DNA from: Saccharothrix violaceirubra
GTDB lineage: Bacteria > Actinomycetota > Actinomycetes > Mycobacteriales > Pseudonocardiaceae
Length of the DNA: 64,000 nucleotides
Reading direction: 5' to 3'
Assembly (NCBI RefSeq): GCF_014203755.1
Contig: NZ_JACHJS010000001.1
Span: 4,526,001 to 4,590,000, forward strand
Shown: positions 51,688 to 61,103 of the stretch, one piece after another
Layout: each line of letters opens with the position of its first letter
How positions within the stretch are numbered: position 1 is the first letter of the stretch
Made by a program: the position numbers and the translations under genes
The notes under the pieces: generated by a model
The model's input: the letters and a program-made list of their open reading frames with translations, nothing else
Databases searched by the model: none
What the model was told of the DNA's origin: nothing

Positions 51688-52200
51688 TCATGCGGTGGGG
51701 CGAAGGCTGCGTATCCAGATCAGCGCTCCGCGTAGATGGAGACCGGCAAGGCAGCGCTCCGGCTTCTTGTCGTAACGAGTGGCAAGCCCGCGCCATGTCT
51801 TGATCTTGTCGATGCAGCGTTCGACGGTGTCGCGTCCTGTGTAGAGCACGGCGTCGTGAGAGACGGGCCGCCCGCCCCGGCGGCCCTTCCTCTTGCGGTC
51901 GGCGGCCTGGTCGGCCTTCTCCGGGATGACCGCCCTGATGCCGCGTTGCGCAGGTGGGCGCGGTTGGCACGGCTGGAGTCGGCCTTGTCCGCGGCGATCG
52001 CGCCCGGCCGGGTACGCGGACGGCCGAACGGCCCGCGAACCTCGATCCCTTCCAGGACCGGGACGAACCGGGGACCGTCCGCGGCCTGCCCCTCGGTCAG
52101 GACGAAGGCCGGCGGGCGGCACCGCGGGTCGGAGGCGCGATGGACCTTGCTGGTCAAACCGCCGCGCGAACGTCCGAGCAACGTCGCCTTCAGCCGCGCC
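51688..52200 (-). pseudogene. IS5-family (IS427-like) transposase remnant with a frameshift
   Basis: In one phase LKATLLGRSRGGLTSKVHRASDPRCRPPAFVLTEGQAAD...GAIAADKADSSRANRAHLR is visible. From about 51965 the match continues in another phase as RGIRAVIPEKADQAADRKRKGRRGGRPVSHD...TVERCIDKIKTWRGLATRYDK, containing the final catalytic Glu. The N-terminal third is absent. The split phase and truncation mark it as dead. It lies immediately downstream of the TetR gene in the opposite orientation. Confidence 0.8.
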
Positions 52201-52351
52201 CGGCGTCGCCGCCGGACCCGCCGCCGCTGCTCCCGTTGTGGGTCCGGAACCCCCGGATCGTCTACGACGGACGGCTCCCGCCCCGTTTTCCCGCGCCCTT
52301 TGACGCCTCCGCCGCGTCCTCCAGACAGCTCAGAACCTCGTCGCCCACCCG

Positions 52352-53046
52352 TGCCCCGCCGCGTTACCGTCTGGTCACGACCCTCACCGACGCCCACCGC
52401 CACCCGGCCGGCCTCGAGCAGGAGATGTGGTCCCTGCTCGGTCTTTGCCAACTCCTGCGCACCGTCATGGTCGACGCCGCGGAATCCCGACCCGGCACCG
52501 ATCCCGGCCGCTGCGGGTTCAACACCGCCCTGCCCGCCGCCCGCGACCAGGTCGTCCAGGCGACCGGAATCATCATCGACGGCAACGAAAAGTCCGCGGT
52601 CATCGCGCGTCGGGTCCTGGCCGCACTCCTTCCGCCCCGACGCCCACGGGTGAGCACCCCGCAAGGTCGGATCCCCGATCTCCCGCTACGGCGAACGCCG
52701 CGACGACGGCAGACCCGACCGAAGCCGCACCGTCACCGCCCTCGACACCGGCGTCCTGGAACCGCCGGATGCACAGCCCGCGCTGCCCGCGGCTTCCCGG
52801 GACGACCGCAGTATCACCCCGGCCGAACGTCGCAGGCACCGGATTCTGGTCCTGTTACAGGAAGATTCAACCCGTCTCTGGCGCCCCCGTGACATCGCGG
52901 TCCACTTCGGCGACATCACCCTCGACACCATGGACAGACAGCTTTCCCGGTGGGCCGACAGCGGACTCGTCCACAAGATCGGCCCCGGACTCTACGCCGC
53001 CACGACATGGTCGCCGACTTCCCTGCAGGAGCACGGAAATCCTTGA
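52352..53046 (+). pseudogene. IS4-like transposase remnant with a C-terminal winged-helix extension
   Basis: The first phase reads RYRLVTTLTDAHRHPA, then directly GLEQEMWSLLGLCQLLRTVMVDAAESRPGTDPGR and ARDQVVQATGIIIDGNEKS. Comparison with IS4 relatives suggests about 50 residues with the catalytic Glu were deleted between the first two. After about 52690 the match moves to the next phase (ISRYGERRDDGRPDRSRTVTALDTG). It ends with a winged-helix module (HRILVLLQEDSTRLWRPRDIAVHFGDITLDTMDRQLSRWADSGLVHKIGPGLY) at 53046. The winged-helix tail may be a separate passenger gene. Confidence 0.65.
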
Positions 53047-53443
53047 CTACCCGGCCTTGGGACAACCTCAGACATCCTCCGCGAACAACTCGACGGCGTC
53101 ACGGGAACCGCAGCCGACTACCAGGACACGCGACACGACAAGGAATACTGGGCAGCCCGGCACAGCGAGATCGAGCGAGCCGCGAAAGCCGCCGCCCGGC
53201 ACCGACCACCACCCGGTCCCACGCCCCATGGGGTCGTCCGCCCCGCCGGGCGACTCCAACCGACCCGGTCGGTTTCCGCACCCGACGTCCCACAATCACC
53301 GCGCGACCGGCATCGCGCCGGAAAGACGGACCGGCGGCATCCCTTGGTCTCTTCGGTCGATCGAATAACACCGCGTTGTTTCGGTAACGTCCGAACCGCC
53401 CACCTGTTCCGTCGGATCCACTCGTTCCACGAAAAGGTGTGAC
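53047..53443 (+). other. Intergenic region with a possible gene remnant
   Basis: From about 53065 to 53210 one plus phase shows good codon bias (SDILREQLDGVTGTAADYQDTRHDKEYWAARHSEIERAAKAAARHR) directly after the winged-helix stop, but it has no start. It may be the end of a mobile-element passenger gene. The last 150 bases before the HAF-repeat gene are AT-richer and should hold its promoter. Confidence 0.4.
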
Positions 53444-54616
53444 ATGGGAAAAGCACTGAGAGCCTGTCTGGGCGTCGCCCTGATCACGATGCTGACCACG
53501 GTGCCGACCGGGGTGGCGGAGGCGGCCGCGGACCCGCCCGCCATCATCGACCTCGGCACCTTGCCCGGTGACGACGGCAGCGGCGTCACCACGCTGAACA
53601 ACGCTGACACCGTCATCGGGTACTCAAGGTGGCGGCGGGCACCGGGCGACGCCACCAGCACCTACCGCCCGGTGAAGTGGAACGCCGCCGGCGTCATCAG
53701 CGCCCTGCCCATCCCTCCCGGCGACACCAATTCCAGCCATGTCGTCGTCGACCTCAACGACTCGGGCGTCATCATCGGCAACTCCACCGACGCCGTGGCC
53801 TCCGGGCCGACGGATCGTGGCCTGAGGTGGGCCCCGGACGGCACCGTCAAGGTTCTCGCTCCCTTGCCCGGTGACACCGCCAGCAGGGCGACGGACGTCA
53901 CTGCGGACGGCACCGTGCTGGGCCAGTCGTGGCGGCAGGGCAGCCCCGCCCGCGTGGCGCTGTGGTCACCTGACGGCAAGGCCACCACCCTCCCGGTGCC
54001 CAGCGGCTACGACAGGAGCTCGGGCGGGGCCATCAACGACGACAAGGTCGTCGTCGGGAACGCCGAGGGCCCCGGCAAGCCCAGGCTGACCCTGCTGTGG
54101 AAGCCGGACGGCACGTACGTCGAAATCCAGGACCGGGTGGGTTACCCCTTCCTCATCAACAACGCGGGAGCCGTCGCCGGCTGGTCGCCGGGCTTCCGCT
54201 GCGTCAAGCTGAACCCGGACGGCACCGTGGTCGACCTCGGCCCGTACGGACAACTGGCCACGCTCACCGCGGCGGGCGCCGTGGCCGGAGGCATCGGGAA
54301 CCCGCCCTACTGGCAGCCGACCCGCTGGACACCGGACGGAACCGCCACCACCCTCCCCCGCCTGCCGGGCGACCAGGTAGGCAGCGTGGCGGACATCGAC
54401 GACCGCAACGTCACCGTCGGCGCCTCGACGCACGTCGTGTCGACGATCGTGCGGGAACACCACGCCGTCTACTGGACCCCGGACGGCACGCTCGTCCCCC
54501 TCGGCGCACTGCCCGGCGGCAAGGAGAGTTGGACCCGGGCCATCAACTCGAAGGGCACCATCGCCGGCAACTCCTCCTCGCCTCGCGGGGAGCGGGCCGT
54601 GCTCTGGCGCCTCTGA
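53444..54616 (+). CDS. Secreted HAF-repeat protein
   Basis: ATG at 53444 follows GAAAAGG. The 390-residue product begins with a Sec signal peptide (ALRACLGVALITMLTTVPTGVAEAAA). The mature part is built of repeated units of about 45-50 residues with the pattern DLGTLPGD...LN..G.V.G...G....RP..W...G, seen at least six times (IIDLGTLPGDDGSGVTTLNN, LPIPPGDTNSSHVVVDLND, LPRLPGDQVGSVADIDDRN, LGALPGGKESWTRAINSKG). These are HAF-type repeats expected to form a beta-propeller-like extracellular protein. Ligand and role are unknown. Confidence 0.82.
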   Translation: MGKALRACLGVALITMLTTVPTGVAEAAADPPAIIDLGTLPGDDGSGVTTLNNADTVIGYSRWRRAPGDATSTYRPVKWNAAGVISALPIPPGDTNSSHVVVDLNDSGVIIGNSTDAVASGPTDRGLRWAPDGTVKVLAPLPGDTASRATDVTADGTVLGQSWRQGSPARVALWSPDGKATTLPVPSGYDRSSGGAINDDKVVVGNAEGPGKPRLTLLWKPDGTYVEIQDRVGYPFLINNAGAVAGWSPGFRCVKLNPDGTVVDLGPYGQLATLTAAGAVAGGIGNPPYWQPTRWTPDGTATTLPRLPGDQVGSVADIDDRNVTVGASTHVVSTIVREHHAVYWTPDGTLVPLGALPGGKESWTRAINSKGTIAGNSSSPRGERAVLWRL

Positions 54617-55065
54617 CACGCCTCGGTCCCCCGAGCCGACCGTGCCGGATGTCTCCGGCACGCGGGCGACATCGGCCGGGGCGGCGCATCGCCAAGTAAT
54701 CCGTTGCACGAACACGGCACCCCCGGGGTGGACGGACCGACCCGGACGGTCGTGGTCACCGCCACGGACCTGTACGCCCGACCCCGGACGGTTCGGTCGT
54801 GATGCGGTGGACCGGACGGGGTGAGCGATGGGAGCGGGTCGGCGGTCCCGCCGGCGCGTCCACGGGTCGGGCGACGCCCTGCCGGCCGCCGGCAACACCC
54901 GCACCGCCATCGACCCGAACACCGGCCGCACCGCCACCGGCGCGGAGGCGTCGACCGGCGAGGCGGGCCTGTTCGGCACCAACGCCACGGGCCTGTTCCG
55001 CCGGAACGGCACGGGCGCCGCCCGCCCGGTGGCCCGGCCGGCGCCGTCGTCACCGCATTCTGACC

Positions 55066-55106
55066 GTCGCCCTCCCACCGGGGCCCACGCCTGGTGGGAG
55101 GGCGAC
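55066..55106 (+). terminator. Strong terminator hairpin
   Basis: A perfect 14-bp stem GTCGCCCTCCCACC / GGTGGGAGGGCGAC closes a 13-base loop and is followed by TCTTGTG. It is the strongest intrinsic terminator-like structure noticed in the window and lies three bases after a stop codon. Confidence 0.85.
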
Positions 55107-55428
55107 TCTTGTGCGCGGCGGTACCCGAGCCGGCAAGAAGCATGCCCACGGCCGAGATCCCGGACGTGCCCCGGCTTCCCGCGCCGACCCGACACGCGGC
55201 CGGCTTCCGGTCGGCTCGTGCCCCGGCGCGACAGGCGCGGAGCAGCGGCAGCACGACGACGGTCGTCGAAGCGGCGATCACCTCGGCACGGAAGACCGCG
55301 GTCCCGACCGGGCCTGTCCACCACTCCCGCCACCGCGCCGGACCGTCACGTCGGGCGATGCGCGCGACCTCCCGAACCACCCCTTCTGGTCATCGGGACA
55401 ATTGGCTCTACTCCACCACGTTCCCGAT

Positions 55429-55457
55429 TTGATGTCAGGCTGACACTAAGCTAGTGT
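55429..55457 (+). promoter_or_regulatory. Sigma-70-like promoter with an overlapping palindrome
   Basis: TTGATG (55429-55434), a 17-base spacer and TAGTGT (55452-55457) form a good housekeeping-type promoter. The palindrome TGTCAGGCTGACA (55433-55445) overlaps the -35 element and spacer, so a bound repressor would block it. It is the only clear promoter ahead of the nucleosidase/membrane-protein pair. Confidence 0.55.
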
Positions 55458-55612
55458 GCCGGTCGCGCCCCTCGACGAGGTCGGGGCGTTCACGATCCCC
55501 GGGGAGCCGTGCCCACCACACGTGCTCCGGGAGGTTCGGGGCCTCCACCGCACCCGACCGGGCCGCGTCCGCGACGCCCGGTCGACCGTCCTTGGAACCG
55601 AGGGAAGCGGTA

Positions 55613-56509
55613 GTGGCCGTGACCGATGTCGACGGATCGATGAAAGCGTTCCTGACCGCGCCGGAGTGCGAGCGGGACGCCGTGCTCGCGCACCTGGTCG
55701 ACGTGGAGACCCGTTCCCACGGGAACGGGACGGTGTTCGACGTGGGCCGATCGCCGTCGTGCCCGGGATTCTCGATCGCCGTGGGGTGCACCGGGATGGG
55801 CAACCTCAGGCCGGGCACCTTGACCGAACGCGCACTCGCGATGTACTCGCCGTCCTCCACGGTGTTCGTGGGCATCGCGGGCGGGTTGAAGGACCACTTG
55901 GAACTGGGCGATGTCGTCGCGGCGTCCAAGACCTACGCCGTACACGGCGGTCGCGGCCAGGACGACGGTTTCCGCGCCCGGCCGCAGTCGTGGGAGGTGC
56001 CGCACGTGGTCGAGCAGGTAGCGCGGCGGATCAAGCCCGCGCACTGGCACGGCCTGTTGTCGGACGAGGGCCGGGCGCCCGCACCGCGCGCGTACCTCGC
56101 ACCGATCGCGTCGGGCGAGGTCGTGCTCGACTCCCGCACCTCGCCGCCGGCCCGGCAGATCGACCGGCACTACGACGACGCGACCGCGGTCGAGATGGCG
56201 AGCGCCGGATTCGCGAGCGCGGCCCACGCCAACCGCGGTGCCCTGATCGCCACGGTCCGCGGCATCAGCGACCACGCCGACGGGGACAAGGAACGGGCCG
56301 ACCGCCAAGGCTCCCGGGAGATCGCCGCCGCCAACGCCGCGGCGTACGCGCTCGCCCTCACGGCCGCGCTGCACGTCAGCGAGGGCCACGCCACCGAGTC
56401 CACGCGCCCACGCCCCGAACTGCCCGGCATCCGCAACACCAACGTCGCCAAGGGCCGCGCGCGGATGGGTCAGCAGATCGGCGTCGTCCTGGACGGGCGG
56501 GGTCGGTGA
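55613..56509 (+). CDS. Nucleosidase (PNP/MTAN-like) with a C-terminal amyloid-like motif
   Basis: GTG at 55613 follows AGGGAAG. The 298-residue protein has the nucleoside phosphorylase/MTAN fold signature: VGCTGMGNLRPGTLTERALAMYSPSSTVFVGIAGGLKDHLELGDVVAASKTYAVHGG, then VEMASAGFASAAHANRGALIATVRGISDHADG with the Glu, Met and Asp typical of the active site. Such enzymes hydrolyse nucleosides or nucleotides and serve as effectors in bacterial immunity. After the enzyme, residues 273-290 read IRNTNVAKGRARMGQQIG, nearly the same pattern as the N-terminus of the next gene. The stop overlaps that gene's GTG. Confidence 0.8.
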   Translation: MAVTDVDGSMKAFLTAPECERDAVLAHLVDVETRSHGNGTVFDVGRSPSCPGFSIAVGCTGMGNLRPGTLTERALAMYSPSSTVFVGIAGGLKDHLELGDVVAASKTYAVHGGRGQDDGFRARPQSWEVPHVVEQVARRIKPAHWHGLLSDEGRAPAPRAYLAPIASGEVVLDSRTSPPARQIDRHYDDATAVEMASAGFASAAHANRGALIATVRGISDHADGDKERADRQGSREIAAANAAAYALALTAALHVSEGHATESTRPRPELPGIRNTNVAKGRARMGQQIGVVLDGRGR

Positions 56510-57938
56510 ACATCGACAACACCAACTCGGCTTCCGGGCAGGCATGGGTCGGCCAGCGGAACGGGTCGACAACGGAACGACCATTTTCCACAACGGGCAA
56601 GCGACCTACCGGCTGTCCGATGGCGAGAACCGGCAGGAGCGGATCACCGTGGCGATCAACCGGCTCAAGGCCGGAATGCCCCGGCTGGCCGAAGAGGCGT
56701 CGGCGGTCGACCGGGTGCTCGACCGGCTGGAATCCCTGGACGAGAAGACCCGGCTGGAGATCATGCTGAACGTCGAGCGGATCGTGGGCGGCGTGCTCCA
56801 GGACGCGCTGCACGTGGCCAACGCCAGACTGGTCGCCGGACAGCGGATGGAGGCCGGTCGCGAGCGGCGCGCGTGGAAGTTCTTCGAGCCCGAACCCGCC
56901 GCCCCCAGGCTGCTGGATTGGGGCGTGGCCGAGGTGCCCGGGATGTGGCAGCCGGCGGTGGCGGCCGTCGCGGCGTTGTCGGGGCTGGTGGCGATGGGGA
57001 TCGGGCACGACCTGTCGACGACGTGGCTCGCGCTGCCGCTGCTCGTCGGTGGTGGGTGGCTCGTGTTCGGAGCCGCGCCGGAACGGGGACTGCTCGACGC
57101 CCGGATGGCGAAGGCCGGCCGGGAACACGGTGTGCCCGCCCAGCCCGCGCCGCCGGCGTCGAACGAGTTCCGCCGGCTGATCCGGTGGCACGTTCGACAG
57201 GTCGCCGGGCATTGGCACCGTGGGGACTTCTTCGCGTACCGGCCGGCGCTCACCGTGCCGAAGAACGTCACACTCCGCTTCGGCGGCGGGGTGACGACTG
57301 CCACCGTCGGCCTCGTGGTGCTGTTGTGCGGCGGCTGCGCTTGGTTCGTCGCGCGGTCGGTCGCGCCCAGGGCGGCGGCCATCGCCCGCGACGAGGCACA
57401 GGAACTCCACCCGGCCGAACAAGCGGAGTTCGAGCGGTGGCGCGCGGTGTTGGCGTACCACCCGGAAGACGTGGAGATGGGGCGGTGGCTCGAACTGGAC
57501 AGCGCCTACTTCCTCGACGGCGTCGCGCACGACGAGCAACTCAGGTCGTTTCGCTACGAGGCACTCGCCTCGGCCCGGGTGGAGGAGGAAGGCATCCGGA
57601 GGGCGGCGGACGGCGAGGACCCCGGTGCCGGCGCATCGGCCCCGTTCGACCGGCAGCGGTTGCGGCGCCGGAGATTCGCCCTGTCCCTTGTGGACTGTCA
57701 TCCGATCTCGGCGCTGGCCGAGACCTTCCAGGGCCCGCCCGACGCCGACGCCGAGAGCCAGGCCGAACTCCTGTGCCTCGCCGTGGGAGGTTCGGGCATC
57801 GAAAGCGCACCGCACATCCGGGAGTCGGTCGCCGCCGAAGGTCCGGGGTGGATCGCGCGCGAGGGGACCGGTGGCGTCGTCGGCAGGACGCGTGGCGACA
57901 GACCGGGACGGCGTCGGAGGAAACGTCGGAAACGGTAG
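56506..57938 (+). CDS. Membrane protein paired with the nucleosidase; N-terminal amyloid-like motif in a shifted phase
   Basis: GTG at 56506 overlaps the nucleosidase stop (GTGA) and reads VNIDNTNSASGQAWVGQRNGS. The coding phase then continues one base back from about 56560 as NGTTIFHNGQATYRLSD, the same phase as an ATG at 56544 and continuous to 57938. The N-terminal motif therefore requires a -1 shift, or a one-base indel is present. The main body has a helical domain (RITVAINRLKAGMPRLAEEASAVDRVLDRLESL) and three likely membrane helices (about 130-152, 158-178 and 258-278). A cytoplasmic domain follows with WRAVLAYHPEDVEMGRWLELDSAYFLDG and a basic tail. The protein is not recognised; a membrane effector or receptor is inferred. 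Confidence 0.65.
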
Positions 57939-58088
57939 TACCAGGAGGACTGCCGACGCCCGAACATCGGCGCGGGCCGGGTCGGCGCGACGAGGTCCGA
58001 GCGGAGCGACCCGGCGTCCACCGGACCTCGTGGTCGGTGGGCACGGGCGGGTCCGCCGAGGGCGGGTGTGGCCGCACCGTCGGCGTCG

Positions 58089-58583
58089 TCACCGCGGTCG
58101 CGTCGACGTCTCCGCGAGGATCGTCCGCGCCCAGGCGGTCGCGCGGTCGAGTTCGCCGTCCAGGAGCGGTCCGGTGGTCCCGGTGACGCGGAAGGACGCG
58201 GGTCTGCGCGGGACGGTGAACCGCAGGGCGCGCAGCTTCCGGGTGACGGCCTTGGCCGCCGATCCGGTGGGCCACCGGGTGGCCATGCGGGTGTCGAACG
58301 CGTGGGCGGTCACGAGGTGGCCGGGTGGGGAGAGGGCGGCGAGCCATTCGCGGATGCCCCGGACAGGGGTCGTCGGGGCGTCGGCGGACTCGCGGGTGGC
58401 CGGTCGGCTCAGGCCGAAGGCGTGGGTGGGCGCGCCGACGACGAGCAGGTCGACGTCGTCGGGCAGGACGTCGGGGGCGTCGGAGACCGCGACGACCCGC
58501 GCGTCCAGGACCGCGCCGACCGCCTCGGCGACCGCGCGGGTGTTGCCGAACAGGGACTCGTGGACGACCAGTGCCCGGGTCAT
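58089..58583 (-). CDS. Flavodoxin-domain protein
   Basis: The 164-residue product begins MTRALVVHESLFGNTRAVAEAVG, where the S-L-F-G-N-T loop binds the FMN phosphate. It continues with DVDLLVVGAPTHAFGLSRPATRESA (second flavin loop) and FDTRM. This is the flavodoxin family I/III pattern. It should carry electrons or act as a small NAD(P)H-dependent reductase. It is divergent from the alcohol dehydrogenase gene, 170 bases apart, and may share its control. Confidence 0.85.
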   Translation of the reverse strand: MTRALVVHESLFGNTRAVAEAVGAVLDARVVAVSDAPDVLPDDVDLLVVGAPTHAFGLSRPATRESADAPTTPVRGIREWLAALSPPGHLVTAHAFDTRMATRWPTGSAAKAVTRKLRALRFTVPRRPASFRVTGTTGPLLDGELDRATAWARTILAETSTRPR

Positions 58584-58753
58584 GGTGGACCGCCTTCCTG
58601 CCGCCTCCCACGGTGCCCGCCGGCACGCCGCCCGCCCAGCGGCGGACGACCCGGTCCGGCAGGGACCTTCGTCGTGCGTTCCCGAAGCCCGACGGCCCTG
58701 CTCCGCACGGTCTGCCCGGAGCAGGGTCGGGATGGAGCGAACGAGGAGGACAC

Positions 58754-59791
58754 ATGAAGGCGATGGTGTTCCGGGGCCCGAACCGCCGGTCGTGGGAGGA
58801 CGTGCCCGACCCGGTGGTGGTCGCGCCGACCGACGCGGTCGTGCGGGTCACCGCGGCCACGATCTGCGGGACGGACCTGCACATCCTCAACGGCGACGTG
58901 CCCGAGGTGGAGCCCGGCCGGGTGCTCGGGCACGAGGCGGTCGGCGTGGTCGAGAGCGTGGGCGCGGCCGTCACGTCGATCAAGCCGGGCGACCGGGTGC
59001 TGGTGTCGTGCATCAGCGGCTGCGGCCGGTGCGAGTACTGCCGCACGGGAGCGTCCGGGCAATGCCGGGGCGGCGGCGGCTGGCTGCTGGGCCACCTGGT
59101 CGACGGCACGCACGCCGAGTACGTGCGCGTGCCGTTCGCCGACTTCTCCACCCACAGGCTGCCGGACGAGGTCACCGACGGCGACGCGGTGATGCTCTCG
59201 GACATCCTGCCCACCGCCTACGAGGTGGGGGTGCTCAACGGCCGGGTGCGGCCGGGACAGGCCGTGGTGGTGGTCGGCGCGGGTCCGATCGGGCTGGCGG
59301 CGATCGAGACCGCGCGGCTGTTCAGCCCCGGCCTGATCGTGGCCGTCGACCTGGCCAAACCCCGGCTGGAGGCGGCGAAGCGGTTCGGCGCGGACGTGAC
59401 CGTGCACGCCGACGAGGACGTGGACGACCTGGTCGCCGACCTGACCGGCGGGCTCGGCGCGGACCTGGCGATCGAGGCGGTCGGCGTGCCGGAGACCTTC
59501 GAGCTGTGCGCGCGCCTGATCCGGCCCGGCGGCCGGGTCGCGAACGTCGGCGTGCACGGCCGGCCCGCGACGCTGCACCTGGAACGGCTGTGGATCAGGA
59601 ACGCGACGATCACCACCGGCCTGGTCGACACCTACTCGACGCCCATGCTGCTGCGGATGCTCGCGGCAGGCCGGTTGGAGGCGACGGGGTTCGCCACCCA
59701 CCACTTCGCCCTGGACGAGATGGATCTCGCCTACGACGTGTTCACGCGGGCCGGGGAGACGGGCGCCTTGAAGGTCGTGCTGACCCGATGA
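58754..59791 (+). CDS. Zinc-dependent alcohol dehydrogenase (MDR family)
   Basis: ATG at 58754 has a strong GAGGAGGA ribosome site. The 345-residue protein has the catalytic-zinc Cys in TICGTDLHIL, GRVLGHEAVGVVESVG (zinc His/Glu), structural-zinc cysteines (SCISGCGRCEYCRTGASGQC) and the NAD-binding motif VVVVGAGPIGLAAIETAR with acidic AVDLAKPRLEAAKRFGAD. The combination indicates an NAD-dependent secondary alcohol or threonine dehydrogenase-like enzyme. It overlaps the start of a broken PflA gene, a pairing known from actinobacterial fermentative/hypoxia gene groups. Confidence 0.93.
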   Translation: MKAMVFRGPNRRSWEDVPDPVVVAPTDAVVRVTAATICGTDLHILNGDVPEVEPGRVLGHEAVGVVESVGAAVTSIKPGDRVLVSCISGCGRCEYCRTGASGQCRGGGGWLLGHLVDGTHAEYVRVPFADFSTHRLPDEVTDGDAVMLSDILPTAYEVGVLNGRVRPGQAVVVVGAGPIGLAAIETARLFSPGLIVAVDLAKPRLEAAKRFGADVTVHADEDVDDLVADLTGGLGADLAIEAVGVPETFELCARLIRPGGRVANVGVHGRPATLHLERLWIRNATITTGLVDTYSTPMLLRMLAAGRLEATGFATHHFALDEMDLAYDVFTRAGETGALKVVLTR

Positions 59792-60135
59792 CCGCCGTCG
59801 AGGAGCGCGCGGACGTACCGGCACGTCACCGGCGGCGGCGTGGAACCCATGCTCCGGTTCGCCCGGCGGCTGGCGGACCTGGGCAAGCCGATGTGGATCA
59901 GGTTCGGGCTCGTGCCCGGCCTGACGACGGGGACGCCGAGGTCGAGGACGTCGCGTCGTTCGTGTCCGCTTTGGAGGGAGTCGAACGCGTGGACGTGCTG
60001 CCGTTCCACAAGATGGGTGCGCCGAAGTACGCCGCGATGGGCCTGCCGTTCGCCCTCGCGGACACGCCGACACCGGACGGCGGGCTGGTGGAGCGGGTGC
60101 GTACGCGGTTCCGGGCGCATGGCCTGCGGGCGTGA
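59788..60135 (+). pseudogene. Pyruvate formate-lyase activating enzyme remnant
   Basis: A short start (ATG 59788 overlapping the dehydrogenase stop) leads into LRFARRLADLGKPMWIRFGLVPGLT in one phase. After a one-base change near 59930 the match continues as EVEDVASFVSALEGVERVDVLPFHKMGAPKYAAMGLPFALADTP. Those are the C-terminal landmarks of PflA-type radical SAM enzymes. The N-terminal CxxxCxxC cluster domain is missing. It is a decayed gene. Confidence 0.75.
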
Positions 60136-60279
60136 CGGACGGGACCCCCGGCCGCCGCGGACCCGGCCGTTCACAGGGCCGGGTGCGCGTCCTCGCCACG
60201 CCGAAGACGGCAGAGGGTTCACCGCCAGGGTCTGCCGCACGGAGTGGTGACATCCGAGTCGGCTTGCCGTGATGGTGAG

Positions 60280-61054
60280 CTGGGAGGATGTCGCTGTGCC
60301 CAAGCCCCATCCCCGGGAGACCAGGCATATCGGGCGAACGCGTTGTTCGACGCGCACCGCGACGACCCGGAGTTCGGCTACCGGTTCCCGGCCGACGAGG
60401 CCCGCGACGCCGGCCGGTCGGACCGCGTGGCGGATCTGCTCGTCGATGGGCTGGTGGAGCGCGTTCGGCAGGAACCGCGGCCGCGACGGCAAGAAGACCG
60501 GCCCACCGGTCCACGACGACCTCGTCCAGCGTGACTTCACCGCCGCCGCGCCCAACCGCGTGTGGCCGGCCGATATCACCGGACATCGCACCACAGCGGG
60601 AAAGCTGTATCTCCGCGCGGTCAAGGACGTCCATTCCAACCGGATCGTGGGCTACTCCATCGACTCCCGGATGAAGTCCCGGCTCGCGGTCACCGCGCTC
60701 GCCAACGCCCTTGCCCGCCGCGGCGACGTCGCCGACTGCGTAGTGCACACCGACCGCGGCTCGCAATTTCGATCAAGGAAATCCGTCCGCGCGCTCGCTC
60801 GCCACGGCCTGGCCGGGTCGATGGGCCGGGTGGGTGCCGCGGGCGACAACGCGGCCATGGAGAGCTTCTTCGCGTTGCCGCGGAACAATGTTCTCGACCG
60901 GCGCACCTGGTCCACCCGCGAGGAACTGCGGATCGCGATCGTCACCTGGATCGAACGCACCTACCACCGCCGCAGACGCCAGGCTGCCCTCGGCAGGTTG
61001 GCCCCTGTCGAACACGAAGCAATCATGACCACGTCAGCCAGTCAGGCTGCGTGA
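60280..61054 (+). pseudogene. IS3-family transposase OrfB remnant with a frameshift
   Basis: One phase carries ALFDAHRDDPEFGYRFPADEARDAGRSDRVAD. From about 60430 the match continues in another phase with GPPVHDDLVQRDFTAAAPNRVWPADITGH (first D), VVHTDRGSQFRSRKSVRALARHG (second D), AGDNAAMESFFA (E) and RTYHRRRRQAALGRLAPVEHE, ending at 61054. OrfA and the IS ends were not found. The phase change and missing partner mark it as a pseudogene. Confidence 0.8.
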
Positions 61055-61103
61055 CTACACCTGTCACCTACTCGTGCGGCAGACCCTTGTCACAGGGGAG
61101 CCG

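Larger units (their letters stand above)
54617..55612. other. Long region without a confident gene, holding a strong terminator and a promoter
   Basis: From 54870 to 55025 a plus phase with strong third-position GC bias encodes LPAAGNTRTAIDPNTGRTATGAEASTGEAGLFGTNATGLF. It then appears to shift phase to end GPAGAVVTAF-stop at 55063, suggesting a decayed gene end. A perfect hairpin follows at 55066-55106. On the minus strand a GTG at 55380 opens VVREVARIARRDGPARWREWWTGPVGTAVFRAEV, which has good codon bias for about 60 residues but no clear end. Both may be remnants. A promoter for the nucleosidase gene lies at 55429-55457. Confidence 0.4.

Noticed and set aside
53966..55333. Minus-strand 455-codon frame opposite the HAF gene
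   Set aside because: Overlaps a secreted HAF-repeat gene with signal peptide and repeats; no recognisable domain.
57541..59214. Long minus-strand frame over the effector, flavodoxin and dehydrogenase region
   Set aside because: It is antisense to three better supported genes and is Arg/Pro/Thr-rich, as expected of shadow frames in high-GC DNA.
58580..60766. A 728-codon minus-strand open frame
   Set aside because: Antisense to the alcohol dehydrogenase with clear motifs; composition is that of a shadow frame.
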